From Actinomadura rayongensis (lineage in GTDB: Bacteria; Actinomycetota; Actinomycetes; Streptosporangiales; Streptosporangiaceae): 64,000 nt of DNA. The DNA is taken from positions 62,001-126,000 of the forward strand of contig NZ_WUTW01000001.1 in NCBI RefSeq assembly GCF_009831215.1, read 5' to 3'. Positions 1 through 9,323 of this stretch are shown here, in pieces. Numbering within the stretch: position 1 is the stretch's first letter; every line of letters begins with the position of its first letter. Below the pieces are notes generated by a model that was not told where the DNA came from, searched no databases, and saw only the letters and a list, made by a program, of their open reading frames with translations. Position numbers and translations under genes: made by a program.

Positions 1-797
1 TGAGCGGCCTGGCCGTCGCGACGCTCGGCCGGGCGGGCGCCCGGGAGATCGTCGTGGCGAACCGGACGCGCGCGAAGGCCGAGCGGCTGGCGGCGTCGGT
101 GGACGTCCCGGCCCGCGCGATCGACCTGGACGCCCTGGACGGCGCACTGGCCGCCGCCGACCTCGTCGTGTCCTGCACGGGCGCGTCCGGGCTCGTCCTG
201 ACGGTCGAGCAGCTCACCGCGTGCGGCGTCGGCGCGGACGGCCGCCGCCGCTTCCTGCTCGACCTGGCGCTGCCGCGCGACGTCGAGGAGGCCGCGGGCG
301 ACCTGCCCGGCGTGGAGCTGGCCGGTTTGGAGCGTTTGCGGGACGCCGAGGAGGCCGCGCGGGCGATCGGCCCGGAGGCCGTCGAGGCGGCCCGCCGGAT
401 CGTCGCCGACGAGGTCGCGGCGTTCCTCGGCGCGGCCCGCGCCGCCGCCGTCGCGCCGACCGTGGTCGCGCTGCGCGCCAAGGCGGCCGAGGTCGTGGAG
501 ACCGAGCTGGCCCGGCTCGCCGGGCGGCTGCCCGAACTGGACGAGCGCGCCCGCCGGGAGATCGCGCAGACCGTCCGGCGGGTCACCGACAAGCTGCTGC
601 ACGCGCCGACCGTCAAGGTGAAGGAACTGGCGGCGGCGCCCGGCGGCGACACCTACGCGGCGGCGCTGCGCGAGCTGTTCGACCTCGACCCGAAGGCGCC
701 CGAGGCCGTGGCCCGCGTCGACCTGGCGGCCGAGGAGACGGCGGCGACCGGCGATCGCCCCTGGAGCAAGAACGACACGGGAGGGACGAGCCCATGA
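1..797 (+). CDS. hemA: Glutamyl-tRNA reductase, C-terminal part (5' truncated by window edge)
   Basis: The gene is open at the left edge; the reading frame begins at base 3 with SGLAVATLGRAGAREIVVANR, so a start codon inside the window should not be assumed. HemA reduces glutamyl-tRNA(Glu) to glutamate-1-semialdehyde with NADPH, the first committed step of the C5 pathway to haem. What is visible is the end of the NADPH-binding Rossmann domain (the SGLAV and VANRT segments, then LVVSCTGASG) and the long helical dimerisation domain (from about EAARRIVADEVAAFL to the C-terminus). The stop overlaps the hemC start as ATGA, implying translational coupling. HemL, the next enzyme of the pathway, lies 6 kb downstream. 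In Streptomyces this operon begins with rex, which would lie just outside the window. Confidence 0.95.
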   Translation, partial: SGLAVATLGRAGAREIVVANRTRAKAERLAASVDVPARAIDLDALDGALAAADLVVSCTGASGLVLTVEQLTACGVGADGRRRFLLDLALPRDVEEAAGDLPGVELAGLERLRDAEEAARAIGPEAVEAARRIVADEVAAFLGAARAAAVAPTVVALRAKAAEVVETELARLAGRLPELDERARREIAQTVRRVTDKLLHAPTVKVKELAAAPGGDTYAAALRELFDLDPKAPEAVARVDLAAEETAATGDRPWSKNDTGGTSP

Positions 798-1723
798 GCA
801 CGGCGAAGGAGCCGCTGCGGCTCGGGACCCGCAAGAGCCTGATGGCGATGACGCAGTCCGGGCTGGTCGCGGACGCATTGTCGCAGCGTACGGGGCATAT
901 GGTCGACCTGGTCGGGGTAACGACGCAGGGTGACGTTTCCAAGGCGCTGCTCGCGCAGATCGGCGGTACCGGGGTGTTCGTCAACGCCCTGCGCGACCGG
1001 TTGCTGTCCGGTGAGGTGGACTTCGCGGTGCATTCGCTGAAGGACCTGCCCACCGGGCCCGCCGAGGGGATCGCGCTCGCCGCCGTCCCCGTCCGCGACG
1101 ATCCGCGCGACGCGCTCTGCGGTCCGTGCAAGCTGGCCGACCTGCCGCGCGGCGCCCGCGTCGGCACCGGGTCGCCGCGCCGGGTCGCGCAACTGCGCGC
1201 GCTGCGCTCCGACATCGAGGTCGTGCCGATCCGCGGCAACGCCGACACGCGGCTGCGCAAGGTCGCCGACGGCGAGCTGGACGCGGTCGTCCTCGCCTAC
1301 GCCGGGCTGAAGCGCATCGGGCGGCTGGCCGACGTCGCCGAGGTCTTCGACCCGGACCAGATGCTGCCCGCGCCCGGCCAGGGCGCGCTGGCGCTGGAGT
1401 GCCGCGCCGACCGCGCCGACCTGGTGGAGCTGCTGGCGGCGGTGGACGACCCGGCGTCGCGCGCGGCCGTCACCGCCGAGCGCACGGTGCTCGCCGTGCT
1501 CGAAGCGGGATGTTCGGCGCCCGTGGGAACATACGCTGCCGAAGTAGAACAAAAGCTGCGTCTCACCGCGAACGTCGTCGGCATCGACGGCGCGCGGCAG
1601 ATTCGGCTGTCCGCAAGCGGCCACCCGGACCGGCCGGACGAGCTGGGGCGCGAACTCGCGCGCCGGCTCCTCGACCAGGGGGCCGACCAGTTGATGGGGG
1701 AGCTTGACGATGAGCCCCGCTGA
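794..1723 (+). CDS. hemC: Hydroxymethylbilane synthase (porphobilinogen deaminase)
   Basis: This 309-aa enzyme polymerises four porphobilinogens into hydroxymethylbilane. The N-terminus shows the family RLGTRKSLMAMTQS segment, then the substrate-binding region FAVHSLKDLP and VGTGSPRRVAQL. Cys240 in EAGCSAPVG is the expected attachment point of the dipyrromethane cofactor. The length is normal. The ATG at 794 overlaps the hemA stop by four bases and the 3' end overlaps the next gene by 14 bases, so the hem genes read as one operon. A much longer open frame extends upstream of 794 but it is an out-of-phase shadow of hemA. Confidence 0.97.
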   Translation: MSTAKEPLRLGTRKSLMAMTQSGLVADALSQRTGHMVDLVGVTTQGDVSKALLAQIGGTGVFVNALRDRLLSGEVDFAVHSLKDLPTGPAEGIALAAVPVRDDPRDALCGPCKLADLPRGARVGTGSPRRVAQLRALRSDIEVVPIRGNADTRLRKVADGELDAVVLAYAGLKRIGRLADVAEVFDPDQMLPAPGQGALALECRADRADLVELLAAVDDPASRAAVTAERTVLAVLEAGCSAPVGTYAAEVEQKLRLTANVVGIDGARQIRLSASGHPDRPDELGRELARRLLDQGADQLMGELDDEPR

Positions 1724-3299
1724 CCAGAACCCCGCCGACGACGCTCCGCAGGAGGAGCGCTACGTCGCGCTCGTCGGGATGGGCCCGGGCGATCCCGGCC
1801 TGCTGACGCTGCGCGCCGCCGCCGAGCTGGCCCGCGCCGACGTGGTCATCGCCGACCCCGCCGCCGTGCATCCGGACGTCCGCGCGCACGCCCGCGCGGA
1901 CGCCGAGTTCGTCGACACCGCCACCGGAGACCCGGCCAAGCTCGCGGTGAAGGCCGCCCGGGCGGGACGGCACGTCGTCCGGCTCTACCGGGGCGACCCG
2001 GGGCTCGGCTGCGGGCTCGCCGCCGAGGCCGCAGCGCTGCGCAAGGCGGACGTGCCGTTCGAGGTCGTCCCGGGCGTCTCGTCGGTGACCGGCGTGCCCG
2101 GCTACGCGGGCATCCCGCTGACCGACGGCAAGCACCGCGAGGTGCGGGTCGTGGACGCGTCCGAGGGCGGCGTGGACTGGGAGAAGTTCGCCGCGCCCGG
2201 CGTCACGCTCGTGATCCTCGGCGCCGAGGGCACGGTCGCCGAGGTCGCCAAGGGGCTCGTCGCGGCGGGTAGGCCGGACTCGACCCCGGCCGCGATGACG
2301 AGCCTCGGCACCACGACCGAGCAGGAGACCGTCGTCTCCACGCTGCACCGGCTCGCCGCCGACACCAAGGGCATGGAGTCGCCCGCGATGATCATCGTGG
2401 GCGACGTCGTGAACTGGCGCGACAAGCTGTCGTGGTTCGAGACCAAGCCGCTGTTCGGGTGGCGCGTGCTCGTCCCGCGCACCAAGGAGCAGGCCGAGTC
2501 GCTGTCCCGGCGGCTGCGCGGCTACGGCGCCGTGCCGGACGAGGTCCCGACGATCTCCGTCGAGCCGCCGCGCACCCCGCAGCAGATGGAGCGCGCCGTC
2601 AAGGGCTTGGTCACCGGACGGTACGAGTGGGTCGTGTTCACCTCGACCAACGCCGTCCGGGCCGTCCGGGAGAAGTTCACCGACTACGGCCTGGACGCGC
2701 GGGCGTTCGCGGGCCTCAAGGTCGCCGCCGTCGGCGAGCAGACGGCCGCCGCGCTGGTGGAGTTCGGCGTCCACCCGGACCTCATGCCGGACGGGCAGCA
2801 GTCCAGCGAGGGCCTGGCCGACGTGTGGCCGCCCTACGACGAGGACCTGGACCCCATCAACCGGGTCCTGCTGCCGCGCGCCGACATCGCCACCGACACG
2901 CTCATCGCCCGGCTGACGCAGCTCGGCTGGGAGTGCGAGGACGTCACCGCCTACCGGACCGTCCGGGCCGCGCCGCCGCCCGCGCCGATCCGCGAGGCGA
3001 TCAAGGGCGGCGGGTTCGACGCGGTGCTGTTCACCTCGTCGTCCACGGTGAAGAACCTCATCGGCATCGCGGGCAAGCCGCACAACGTGACCGTCATCGC
3101 GGTGATCGGCCCGCAGACGGCCAAGACCGCCGAGGAGTACGGGCTGCGGGTGGACGTCATGGCCGAGCGTCCGTCGGTGTCGGCCCTCGCCGAGGCGCTC
3201 GCGGAGTACGGTGCGAAGCGGCGGGCGGCCCAGATCGAGGCCGGCGACCCGCTGCGCAAGCCGAGCCAGATGCGCCGGGGCGCCCGCCGCCGCAAGTGA
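1710..3299 (+). CDS. hemD: SUMT-like / uroporphyrinogen-III synthase fusion protein
   Basis: This 529-aa protein has two domains. Residues about 15-240 resemble uroporphyrinogen-III C-methyltransferase ([19 protein letters not shown] near the start), and residues about 250-510 are uroporphyrinogen-III synthase ([39 protein letters not shown]). HemD cyclises hydroxymethylbilane to uroporphyrinogen III. The methyltransferase half lacks the usual GGDPFxxGRG loop and has [17 protein letters not shown] instead, as I recall for other actinomycete versions, so methylating activity is uncertain. The ATG at 1710 is preferred over an in-frame TTG at 1704 because GGGGGAGC at 1696-1703 is suitably spaced. 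It overlaps hemC by 14 bases. Confidence 0.93.
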   Translation: MSPADQNPADDAPQEERYVALVGMGPGDPGLLTLRAAAELARADVVIADPAAVHPDVRAHARADAEFVDTATGDPAKLAVKAARAGRHVVRLYRGDPGLGCGLAAEAAALRKADVPFEVVPGVSSVTGVPGYAGIPLTDGKHREVRVVDASEGGVDWEKFAAPGVTLVILGAEGTVAEVAKGLVAAGRPDSTPAAMTSLGTTTEQETVVSTLHRLAADTKGMESPAMIIVGDVVNWRDKLSWFETKPLFGWRVLVPRTKEQAESLSRRLRGYGAVPDEVPTISVEPPRTPQQMERAVKGLVTGRYEWVVFTSTNAVRAVREKFTDYGLDARAFAGLKVAAVGEQTAAALVEFGVHPDLMPDGQQSSEGLADVWPPYDEDLDPINRVLLPRADIATDTLIARLTQLGWECEDVTAYRTVRAAPPPAPIREAIKGGGFDAVLFTSSSTVKNLIGIAGKPHNVTVIAVIGPQTAKTAEEYGLRVDVMAERPSVSALAEALAEYGAKRRAAQIEAGDPLRKPSQMRRGARRRK

Positions 3300-3325
3300 C
3301 CCCCCGACCGGCGAGGAGAAGCTCC

Positions 3326-4306
3326 ATGTCCGCTCAGTTCCCCGTCGCCCGGCCGCGCCGGCTGCGGCGCACGCCCGCGCTCCGGCGGCTGGCGGCCGAG
3401 ACGCGGCTGTCGGCGGCCGACCTCGTGCTGCCCGTGTTCGTCAAGGAGGGCATTACCGAGCCGCAGCCGATCGCGTCGATGCCCGGCGTCGTCCAGCACA
3501 CCCGCGACAGCCTGCGCAAGGCCGCGCACGAGGCGGTCGAGGCGGGCGTCGGCGGGCTCATCCTGTTCGGGATCCCGGCGGTGAAGGACGCGGTGGGCTC
3601 GGGCGCGGACGACCCGGACGGCATCGTGCAGAAGGCCGTCCGGGACCTCAGGTCCGACCTCGGCGACGCGGCCGTCGTCATCACCGACCTGTGCCTGGAC
3701 GAGTTCACCGACCACGGCCACTGCGGCATCGTCACCGAGACCGGCGCGATCGACAACGACGCGACGCTGGAGCGGTACGCGTCCGTCGCGGCGGCGCAGG
3801 CGGCGGCGGGCGTCGACGTCGTCGCGCCGAGCGGGATGATGGACGGCCAGGTCGCCGCGATCCGCGCCGCGCTCGACGGCGCCGGGCACCCCGAGCTGCC
3901 GATCCTGGCGTACTCGGTGAAGTACGCGTCGGCGTTCTACGGGCCGTTCCGCGACGCCGCCGAGTGCGCGCCGGTCTTCGGCGACCGCGCCACCCACCAG
4001 CAGGACCCGGCCAACGCCGCCGAGTCGCTGCGGGAAGTCCTCCTGGACCTGGAGGAGGGCGCGGACATGGTGATGGTGAAGCCCGCCGGGCCGTACCTGG
4101 ACGTGCTGCGCCAGGTTCGCGACGCTGTGGACGTCCCCGTCGCGGCGTACCAGGTCAGCGGCGAGTACGCGATGATCGAGGCCGCGGCGCGCAACGGCTG
4201 GCTGGACCGCGAGCGCGCGATCGACGAGTCGCTGGCCGGGATCCGCCGCGCGGGCGCCGACATCATCCTCACGTACTGGGCCGCCGAGGTCGCCGCGCGC
4301 CTGTGA
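3326..4306 (+). CDS. hemB: Delta-aminolevulinic acid dehydratase (porphobilinogen synthase)
   Basis: This 326-aa enzyme condenses two 5-aminolevulinates to porphobilinogen. The two active-site lysines are visible: Lys199 in [14 protein letters not shown] and Lys252 in [12 protein letters not shown]. The [11 protein letters not shown] segment near residues 121-132 is the metal-binding loop of the cysteine-rich zinc type. The N-terminus ([14 protein letters not shown]) and length are typical. The start is the ATG at 3326 behind GGCGAGGAGAAG, 26 bases after the hemD stop, consistent with continuing the operon. Confidence 0.97.
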   Translation: MSAQFPVARPRRLRRTPALRRLAAETRLSAADLVLPVFVKEGITEPQPIASMPGVVQHTRDSLRKAAHEAVEAGVGGLILFGIPAVKDAVGSGADDPDGIVQKAVRDLRSDLGDAAVVITDLCLDEFTDHGHCGIVTETGAIDNDATLERYASVAAAQAAAGVDVVAPSGMMDGQVAAIRAALDGAGHPELPILAYSVKYASAFYGPFRDAAECAPVFGDRATHQQDPANAAESLREVLLDLEEGADMVMVKPAGPYLDVLRQVRDAVDVPVAAYQVSGEYAMIEAAARNGWLDRERAIDESLAGIRRAGADIILTYWAAEVAARL

Positions 4307-4332
4307 ACGCGCGCAGGTTTCCTGCATGGATC

Positions 4333-4361
4333 ACGGCCGGATAGTCAATTAGGGCCGTTTT
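4333..4361 (+). terminator. Weak candidate terminator after hemB
   Basis: ACGGCC (4333-4338) and GGCCGT (4353-4358) form a 6-bp stem with a 14-base AT-rich loop, followed by a short T run. The stem is short and the loop long, so it could equally be part of the promoter of the next gene. Confidence 0.3.
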
Positions 4362-4435
4362 CCGGGATGCGGCCTGTCGTGTCCCGCGCCTCGGGAGCAT
4401 CATCGGGGGAACACCGGGCGATCCCTTGGGGGCGG

Positions 4436-5110
4436 ATGATGCCGGCGATCTCGGGGCACAGAAGGCAGCGGGCGCGCGAGCGCGAGCGCGAACCCGACCG
4501 GATGGCCGCCGCCGCGCGGGCGTACGGTGCGGCCGGCTGGCCGTGCGTGCCGGGGTCGCCCGCCGGGACCGACCGCGCCTGCTCCTGCGACCGCATGGGC
4601 TGTCCCGCGCCCGGCGAGCACCCGGTGTCGGCGGGCTGGGCGCGGCTGGCCAGCGTCGACGCCGACGTCATCGACGGGCTGTGGGCCAAGCGCCCGGACG
4701 CCAACGTCATCCTCCCGACCGGCCGCGTGTTCGACGTGTTCGACGTCCCGGCCGCCGCCGGGGCGCTCGCCCTCGCGGCGCTGGACGCGTCCGGGGTCGC
4801 CTCCGGCCCGGTCGCGGCGATCGCCGACGAGCGGTACCTGTTCTTCGTCGCGACGCGCGGCGCGCCCGTGGACGAGGACGAGTGGTGGTCCTCCAGCCTG
4901 GACTGCTCGCCCGAGACCGTCGCCGAGACGCCCGGGCTGCGCTGGCACTGCCGCGACAGCTACGTCGTCGCGCCGCCGTCGCTGCTGCCCTACGGCCGCG
5001 AGGTCGCGTGGGTCCGGGCGCCGGACGGACGGGGCCTGCCCGACCCGCTGCGGCTGCTCGCCGTCCTGTCCGACGCCTGCGAGGACCCGGGGGTCAGCGC
5101 GGGGCGCTGA
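4436..5110 (+). CDS. Bifunctional primase/polymerase (Prim-Pol) N-terminal domain protein
   Basis: A 224-aa protein resembling the small stand-alone Prim-Pol proteins of actinomycetes. Family features are the N-terminal AAAARAYGAAGWPCVPG, the cysteine-containing CSCDRMGCPAPGEHP loop, the RPDANVILPTGRVFDVFDVP segment holding acidic residues, and the late YVVAPPS segment. Such domains are related to the catalytic module of plasmid and phage primases, but no helicase or replication gene is nearby, so its role is unknown. The ATG at 4436 (or 4439) follows a purine-rich TTGGGGGCGG; an in-frame ATG at 4367 would lack a ribosome binding site. Its 3' end overlaps the convergent kinase gene by 17 bases. 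Confidence 0.75.
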   Translation: MMPAISGHRRQRAREREREPDRMAAAARAYGAAGWPCVPGSPAGTDRACSCDRMGCPAPGEHPVSAGWARLASVDADVIDGLWAKRPDANVILPTGRVFDVFDVPAAAGALALAALDASGVASGPVAAIADERYLFFVATRGAPVDEDEWWSSSLDCSPETVAETPGLRWHCRDSYVVAPPSLLPYGREVAWVRAPDGRGLPDPLRLLAVLSDACEDPGVSAGR

Positions 5111-6779
5111 TCGCGACCTTGCGGCCCCAGCCCGCGTAGGTGGTCTGGTAGGCGAGGGTGCGGGCCTTGGCGGTGCCGTGCGTCCGGAGCGTCACGCGGA
5201 CGGGGTGGTACGCCCGGTCGACCTGGAGCGTGTAGGTGATCTCGGTGGCGCCGGACCGGCGGGCGAGTTCGGCGAACAGTTCCCCGGCGCCCTGGTCCCG
5301 CGCGAGCTTGGCCAGCGACGCGGTGCCCTCGTAGCCCGTCGCGGTCTTGCGGAACGCGGTGCTGGACCGCAGCAGCGCCGGGACGTTCGTCACCGCCGTC
5401 TCCTGCCGGACCTGCGCCGCGAGGCCCGCGTAGCCGCGCGCCTTCGGGTTGTAGGGGACCGGCCGCCACTTGCCGCCCGCGCGCAGGTACGTGGTGTCGC
5501 GGATGACGATGGTCTTCCCGGCCTTGCGGGTGCCGCCCGTCCCGGCGATCGTCATCGAGTACGACGCGGGCGCCGACTCCTGCAGCCCGAGCGTGCCCTG
5601 CGCGGTCGCGCCCGCGCCCGCGCCGGTGCGGCGGAACGTGAACGTCGCGCCCGCGGGCTTGGCGACGCTCTGCTGGACGAGCCCGGCGAGCGACGACGCC
5701 TCGGCGAGCGCCGGGTCCACGGTCGGGACGGGCTGCGGGTTCCCCGACGTCGCGGGCGTCGGCGCCGGCGCGTCCTTGTCCCGGTTGAGCGAGACGACCG
5801 CGCCCGCGATGCCCGCCACGATGACGAGCCCGGCGGCGAGCGCGATGAGCGGCCGGGCCTTCCCGCCGCCGCCCGACCGCGCCGGGGCGGTGACCGGGTT
5901 CTTGCCGGACGTGCGGGGCTTGCTCGGCGCGGGCGCCTTCGCCTTGGCCGCCTGCTGCGCCAGCTCGGTGATCCGGCCGCGTCCCTGCGCCTCCCAGGAC
6001 GGCCCGTAGGCGGCGACGGCGGCCTCCTCGACCGCGCCGAGGAAGTCGGCGGCGGACGCGGGGCGCTTCTCGGCGTCCTTGGCCAGGCCGAGCGCGATGA
6101 TGTCGCGCAGCGGGCCCGGCACGGCGTCCACCGGGACGGGCGTCTCGCGGTGCGCCTTGGCCAGCGACCGCCCGGTGAACGGCGGCGCGCCGGTCAGGCA
6201 CTCGAAGAACACGGCCGTCGCGGCGTACAGGTCCGAGGCCGCGCCCGCCGGGGCGCCGTTCCACAGCTCCGGCGCGGCGTAGGCGGGACCGGCCTGCGCG
6301 GCGTCGCCGGACGGCGTCATGCCGAAGTCGGTGAGGAGCGCGTTGCCCTGGCCGTCCACGATGACGTTCGTCGGCCGCAGCGCGCCGTGGACGATCTCCT
6401 TCTCGTGCGCGGCGGCGAGCCCGAGCAGCATGCCGCCGAGCACCGACAGCGCGGCGAGCGGCCCGGTCGGGCCCTGCGCGTCGAGGATGCGCCGCAGCGT
6501 GACGCCCTCGACGTGGTCCATGACGATCGCGGTGCCCTGCGGGGTCTCCACGAGGTCGAACAGGTCGACGACGTTGGGGTCCTCCAGCTGGGACAGCCGC
6601 CGCGCGGTCATCCGGAAGCGCGAGAGGAACACCTCGTCGGCGTCGAGGCGGGCGTCGAGATACTTGATCGCCACCTGGGTCTGCGTGAGGTCGTCCACCG
6701 CCAGCACCACGCGGCCAGCGGCGCCGCCGCCCAGATCCCGTGCGTGCGTGAAGCCGGGAACCGTCCAGCCGTTGACCAC
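5094..6779 (-). CDS. Receptor-type serine/threonine protein kinase-like protein, probably a pseudokinase
   Basis: A 561-aa membrane protein with a cytosolic kinase fold (residues about 8-255), a linker, a transmembrane helix (about 310-330, LIALAAGLVIVAGIAGAVV) and an extracytoplasmic domain of about 200 residues. The glycine loop (GGGAAG), Lys39 of VAIK and Asp151 of DFG are present. The catalytic loop reads HGALRPTN (131-138) instead of HRDLKPxN, so the catalytic Asp is missing, and the alpha-C Glu position appears to be Thr58. Catalysis is therefore doubtful. The extracellular part (TYLRAGGKWRPVPYN, ITYTLQVDRAYHPVRVTL) resembles the LppX/LprG/LolA-like lipoprotein fold, suggesting ligand sensing; that is inference. 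GTG start at 6779 preceded by GGAGGG. Confidence 0.8.
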   Translation of the reverse strand: MVNGWTVPGFTHARDLGGGAAGRVVLAVDDLTQTQVAIKYLDARLDADEVFLSRFRMTARRLSQLEDPNVVDLFDLVETPQGTAIVMDHVEGVTLRRILDAQGPTGPLAALSVLGGMLLGLAAAHEKEIVHGALRPTNVIVDGQGNALLTDFGMTPSGDAAQAGPAYAAPELWNGAPAGAASDLYAATAVFFECLTGAPPFTGRSLAKAHRETPVPVDAVPGPLRDIIALGLAKDAEKRPASAADFLGAVEEAAVAAYGPSWEAQGRGRITELAQQAAKAKAPAPSKPRTSGKNPVTAPARSGGGGKARPLIALAAGLVIVAGIAGAVVSLNRDKDAPAPTPATSGNPQPVPTVDPALAEASSLAGLVQQSVAKPAGATFTFRRTGAGAGATAQGTLGLQESAPASYSMTIAGTGGTRKAGKTIVIRDTTYLRAGGKWRPVPYNPKARGYAGLAAQVRQETAVTNVPALLRSSTAFRKTATGYEGTASLAKLARDQGAGELFAELARRSGATEITYTLQVDRAYHPVRVTLRTHGTAKARTLAYQTTYAGWGRKVAISAPR

Positions 6780-7017
6780 GTGCGAGCCATCCCTCCGCTA
6801 CGGCCGGCGCCGAGTGCGCACCACGACGCCGCGCCGGGCGCCGATTATCCCTATTCCGGTGCGTTCCATAATGGCCCACCCGAACGGGGTGGACACTCTC
6901 GTTGCTGGAATATAGGCCCCTAGCGGGCGGGGTCAAGGCACGTCACCGAACTGCAACCGGGCACGTCGCGGCGGGGTCCCGTCGCGACGGCGCCGGGGCG
7001 CTGCGAGACTGGACGGC

Positions 7018-8316
7018 GTGAGTGACACCGAAGGTTCCCAGCAGCTCTTCGCGCGAGCGGAGCGGGTCGTCCCCGGCGGGGTGAACTCGCCGGTCCGCGC
7101 CTTCCGCGCCGTGGGCGGAACGCCCCGGTTCATCCGGTCCGCGAGCGGCCCGTACCTCACCGACGTGGACGGGAACACCTACGTGGACCTCATCTGCTCG
7201 TGGGGTCCGATGATCCTCGGGCACGCGCATCCGGAGGTCGTCGCGGCGGTGGCGGACGCGGCTTCGCGCGGGACGTCCTACGGGGCGCCGACGCCGGGCG
7301 AGGTCGAGCTGGCCGAGGAGATGGTCGCGCGGACGCCCGTGGACCGCGTCCGGCTCGTCAACTCCGGCACCGAGGCGACGATGTCGGCGATCCGGCTCGC
7401 GCGCGGGTTCACCGGCCGCTCGAAGGTCGTGAAGTTCGCCGGGTGCTACCACGGGCACGTGGACGCGCTGCTCGCGGCGGCGGGCTCGGGCGTCGCGACG
7501 CTGTCCCTGCCGGACACGCCCGGCGTGACGGGCGCGACGACCGCCGAGACGATCGTCCTGCCGTACAACGACGTCCCGGCCGTGGAGCTGGCGTTCGCCG
7601 AGCACGGGCACGAGATCGCGTGCGTCATCACCGAGGCCGTGCCGTGCAACATGGGCGTCGTCCCGCCGCTGGACGGCTTCAACGCGCTGCTGAAGTCGCT
7701 CTGCGAGCGCAACGGCGCCCTGCTGGTGATCGACGAGGTGCTGACCGGGTTCCGGGCGTCGGCGTCCGGCTGGTACGGCGTCGAGGGCGTCGCGGGCGAC
7801 CTCGTCACGTTCGGCAAGGTCATGGGCGGCGGGCTGCCCGCCGCCGCGTTCGGGGGCCGCGCGGACGTCATGGACCGGCTCGCCCCCGCCGGGCCCGTCT
7901 ACCAGGCGGGCACGCTGTCGGGGAACCCGCTCGCCACGGCCGCCGGGCTCGCGACGCTGCGGAACGCGACCGCGGACGTCTACGCCGCGATCGACCGGTC
8001 CGCCGGGATCGTCGCGCGCGCCGCCGCCGACGCGCTGACCAAGGAGGGCGTGCCGCACCGGGTCCAGACCGCCGGGAATCTGTTCTCGGTGTTCTTCGCG
8101 GAGGGCCCCGTCCTGGACTTCACGGCCGCGCAGCGGCAGGACGCCCGCGTCTACGCGGCGTTCTTCCAGGAGGCGCTGGCGCGCGGCGTGTACCTGCCGC
8201 CGTCGCCCTACGAGGTGTGGTTCCTGTCGGCGGCGCACGACGACGAGGCCCTGGAGCGGATCCTGTCCGCCCTCCCGCACGCGGCGCGCGCTGCGGCCGG
8301 TGTGCTGGGTGTTTAG
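7018..8316 (+). CDS. hemL: Glutamate-1-semialdehyde 2,1-aminomutase
   Basis: A 432-aa PLP enzyme converting glutamate-1-semialdehyde, the product of HemA, to 5-aminolevulinate. Family segments are [12 protein letters not shown] near the N-terminus, [29 protein letters not shown] and [10 protein letters not shown]. Lys267 in [17 protein letters not shown] is the Schiff-base lysine. The start is the GTG at 7018. The 238 bases upstream lie between two divergent genes and should hold the promoters of both; a weak TGGACA (6890-6895) with TATAGG (6911-6916) is the best candidate, with a spacer of only 15. The gene stands apart from the hemACDB run. Confidence 0.97.
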   Translation: MSDTEGSQQLFARAERVVPGGVNSPVRAFRAVGGTPRFIRSASGPYLTDVDGNTYVDLICSWGPMILGHAHPEVVAAVADAASRGTSYGAPTPGEVELAEEMVARTPVDRVRLVNSGTEATMSAIRLARGFTGRSKVVKFAGCYHGHVDALLAAAGSGVATLSLPDTPGVTGATTAETIVLPYNDVPAVELAFAEHGHEIACVITEAVPCNMGVVPPLDGFNALLKSLCERNGALLVIDEVLTGFRASASGWYGVEGVAGDLVTFGKVMGGGLPAAAFGGRADVMDRLAPAGPVYQAGTLSGNPLATAAGLATLRNATADVYAAIDRSAGIVARAAADALTKEGVPHRVQTAGNLFSVFFAEGPVLDFTAAQRQDARVYAAFFQEALARGVYLPPSPYEVWFLSAAHDDEALERILSALPHAARAAAGVLGV

Positions 8317-8358
8317 ATATTTCTGGCATAGCTGAATAATTCGATTTAGAGTTGCTTC

Positions 8359-9261
8359 ATGTTGGATCTGGAACGGTTGCGCGCCCTGCACTCGGTGGCG
8401 ACCTACGGGTCGGTGAGCGCGGCGGCCGACGTGCTGCACGTCACGACGTCGGCGGTGTCGCAGCAGCTCGCCAAGCTGGAGCGCGAGACCGGGCAGAAGC
8501 TGCTGGAGCGCAACGGGCGCGGCGTCCGGCTGACCGACGCCGCCGAACTCCTCGTGGAGCACGCCGAGCACATCCTGTCGCTGGTCGAGCGCGCCCAGGC
8601 CGACCTGGAGGCGCACCGGGGCGCGGTCGTCGGACGGCTGACGCTCGGGGCGTTCGCGACGGCCGTCCGGGGCCTGATCCCCGAGACGCTCGGCCGCCTC
8701 GGCAAGGACCACCCGGACCTGCGCGTCCAGGTGCAGGAACTCGACCCGACGCAGAGCATGCCGCTCGTGGCGCGCGGCGACCTGGACATGGCGGTCGTCC
8801 AGGACTGGAACAACGAGCCGCTGCCGACGCCCGAAGGGCTCCAGAAGGCGCGGATCTTCGACGACGTCGCGGACGTCGCGCTGCCCGGCGACCATCCGCT
8901 GGCCGCGCGCACGACGGTCGCGCTCCAGGACCTCGTCGCGGACCCGTGGATCAGCTCGTCGGCCGACAGCATCTGCTGCGACTGGCTCATCCACACGCTG
9001 CGGTCGCTCGGCGCCGAACCGAACATCGCCCACATGGCCTACGAGATCCCGAGCCAGCTCGTCCTCGTCGGCGCGGGCCTCGGGAACGCGATCCTGCCGC
9101 GCCTCGGTCGGGTGACCGTGCCGTGCGAGGTCGCCATCGCCGAGACCCGCCCGCAGCTCACCCGGCACGTCTACGCGGTGTGGCGCGAGGAGGCCGCGCG
9201 CCGCCCCGCCATCCGCGCCGCCCTCACCGCCCTGCGCGCCGCCGCCGTCCCCGCCGAATGA
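8359..9261 (+). CDS. LysR-family transcriptional regulator
   Basis: A 300-aa LysR-type regulator. The N-terminal winged helix-turn-helix is clear (LDLERLRALHSVATYGSVSA, then TTSAVSQQLAKLERETG, residues 1-60), followed by a linker helix and a periplasmic-binding-protein-like effector domain (about 90-295). It sits 42 bases downstream of hemL in the same direction. The gap is strikingly AT-rich for this genome (ATATTTCTGG, GAATAATTC, ATTTAGAG), so it probably has its own promoter and may autoregulate there. No divergent target gene is present, and the effector cannot be inferred. The C-terminal portion becomes very Ala/Arg-rich. Confidence 0.92.
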   Translation: MLDLERLRALHSVATYGSVSAAADVLHVTTSAVSQQLAKLERETGQKLLERNGRGVRLTDAAELLVEHAEHILSLVERAQADLEAHRGAVVGRLTLGAFATAVRGLIPETLGRLGKDHPDLRVQVQELDPTQSMPLVARGDLDMAVVQDWNNEPLPTPEGLQKARIFDDVADVALPGDHPLAARTTVALQDLVADPWISSSADSICCDWLIHTLRSLGAEPNIAHMAYEIPSQLVLVGAGLGNAILPRLGRVTVPCEVAIAETRPQLTRHVYAVWREEAARRPAIRAALTALRAAAVPAE

Positions 9262-9323
9262 TCCTTTCCGTGCGAAAACGCGAAACCGAGACGGACGGAA
9301 CGTCGCGCTGAGACCATGCCCGC

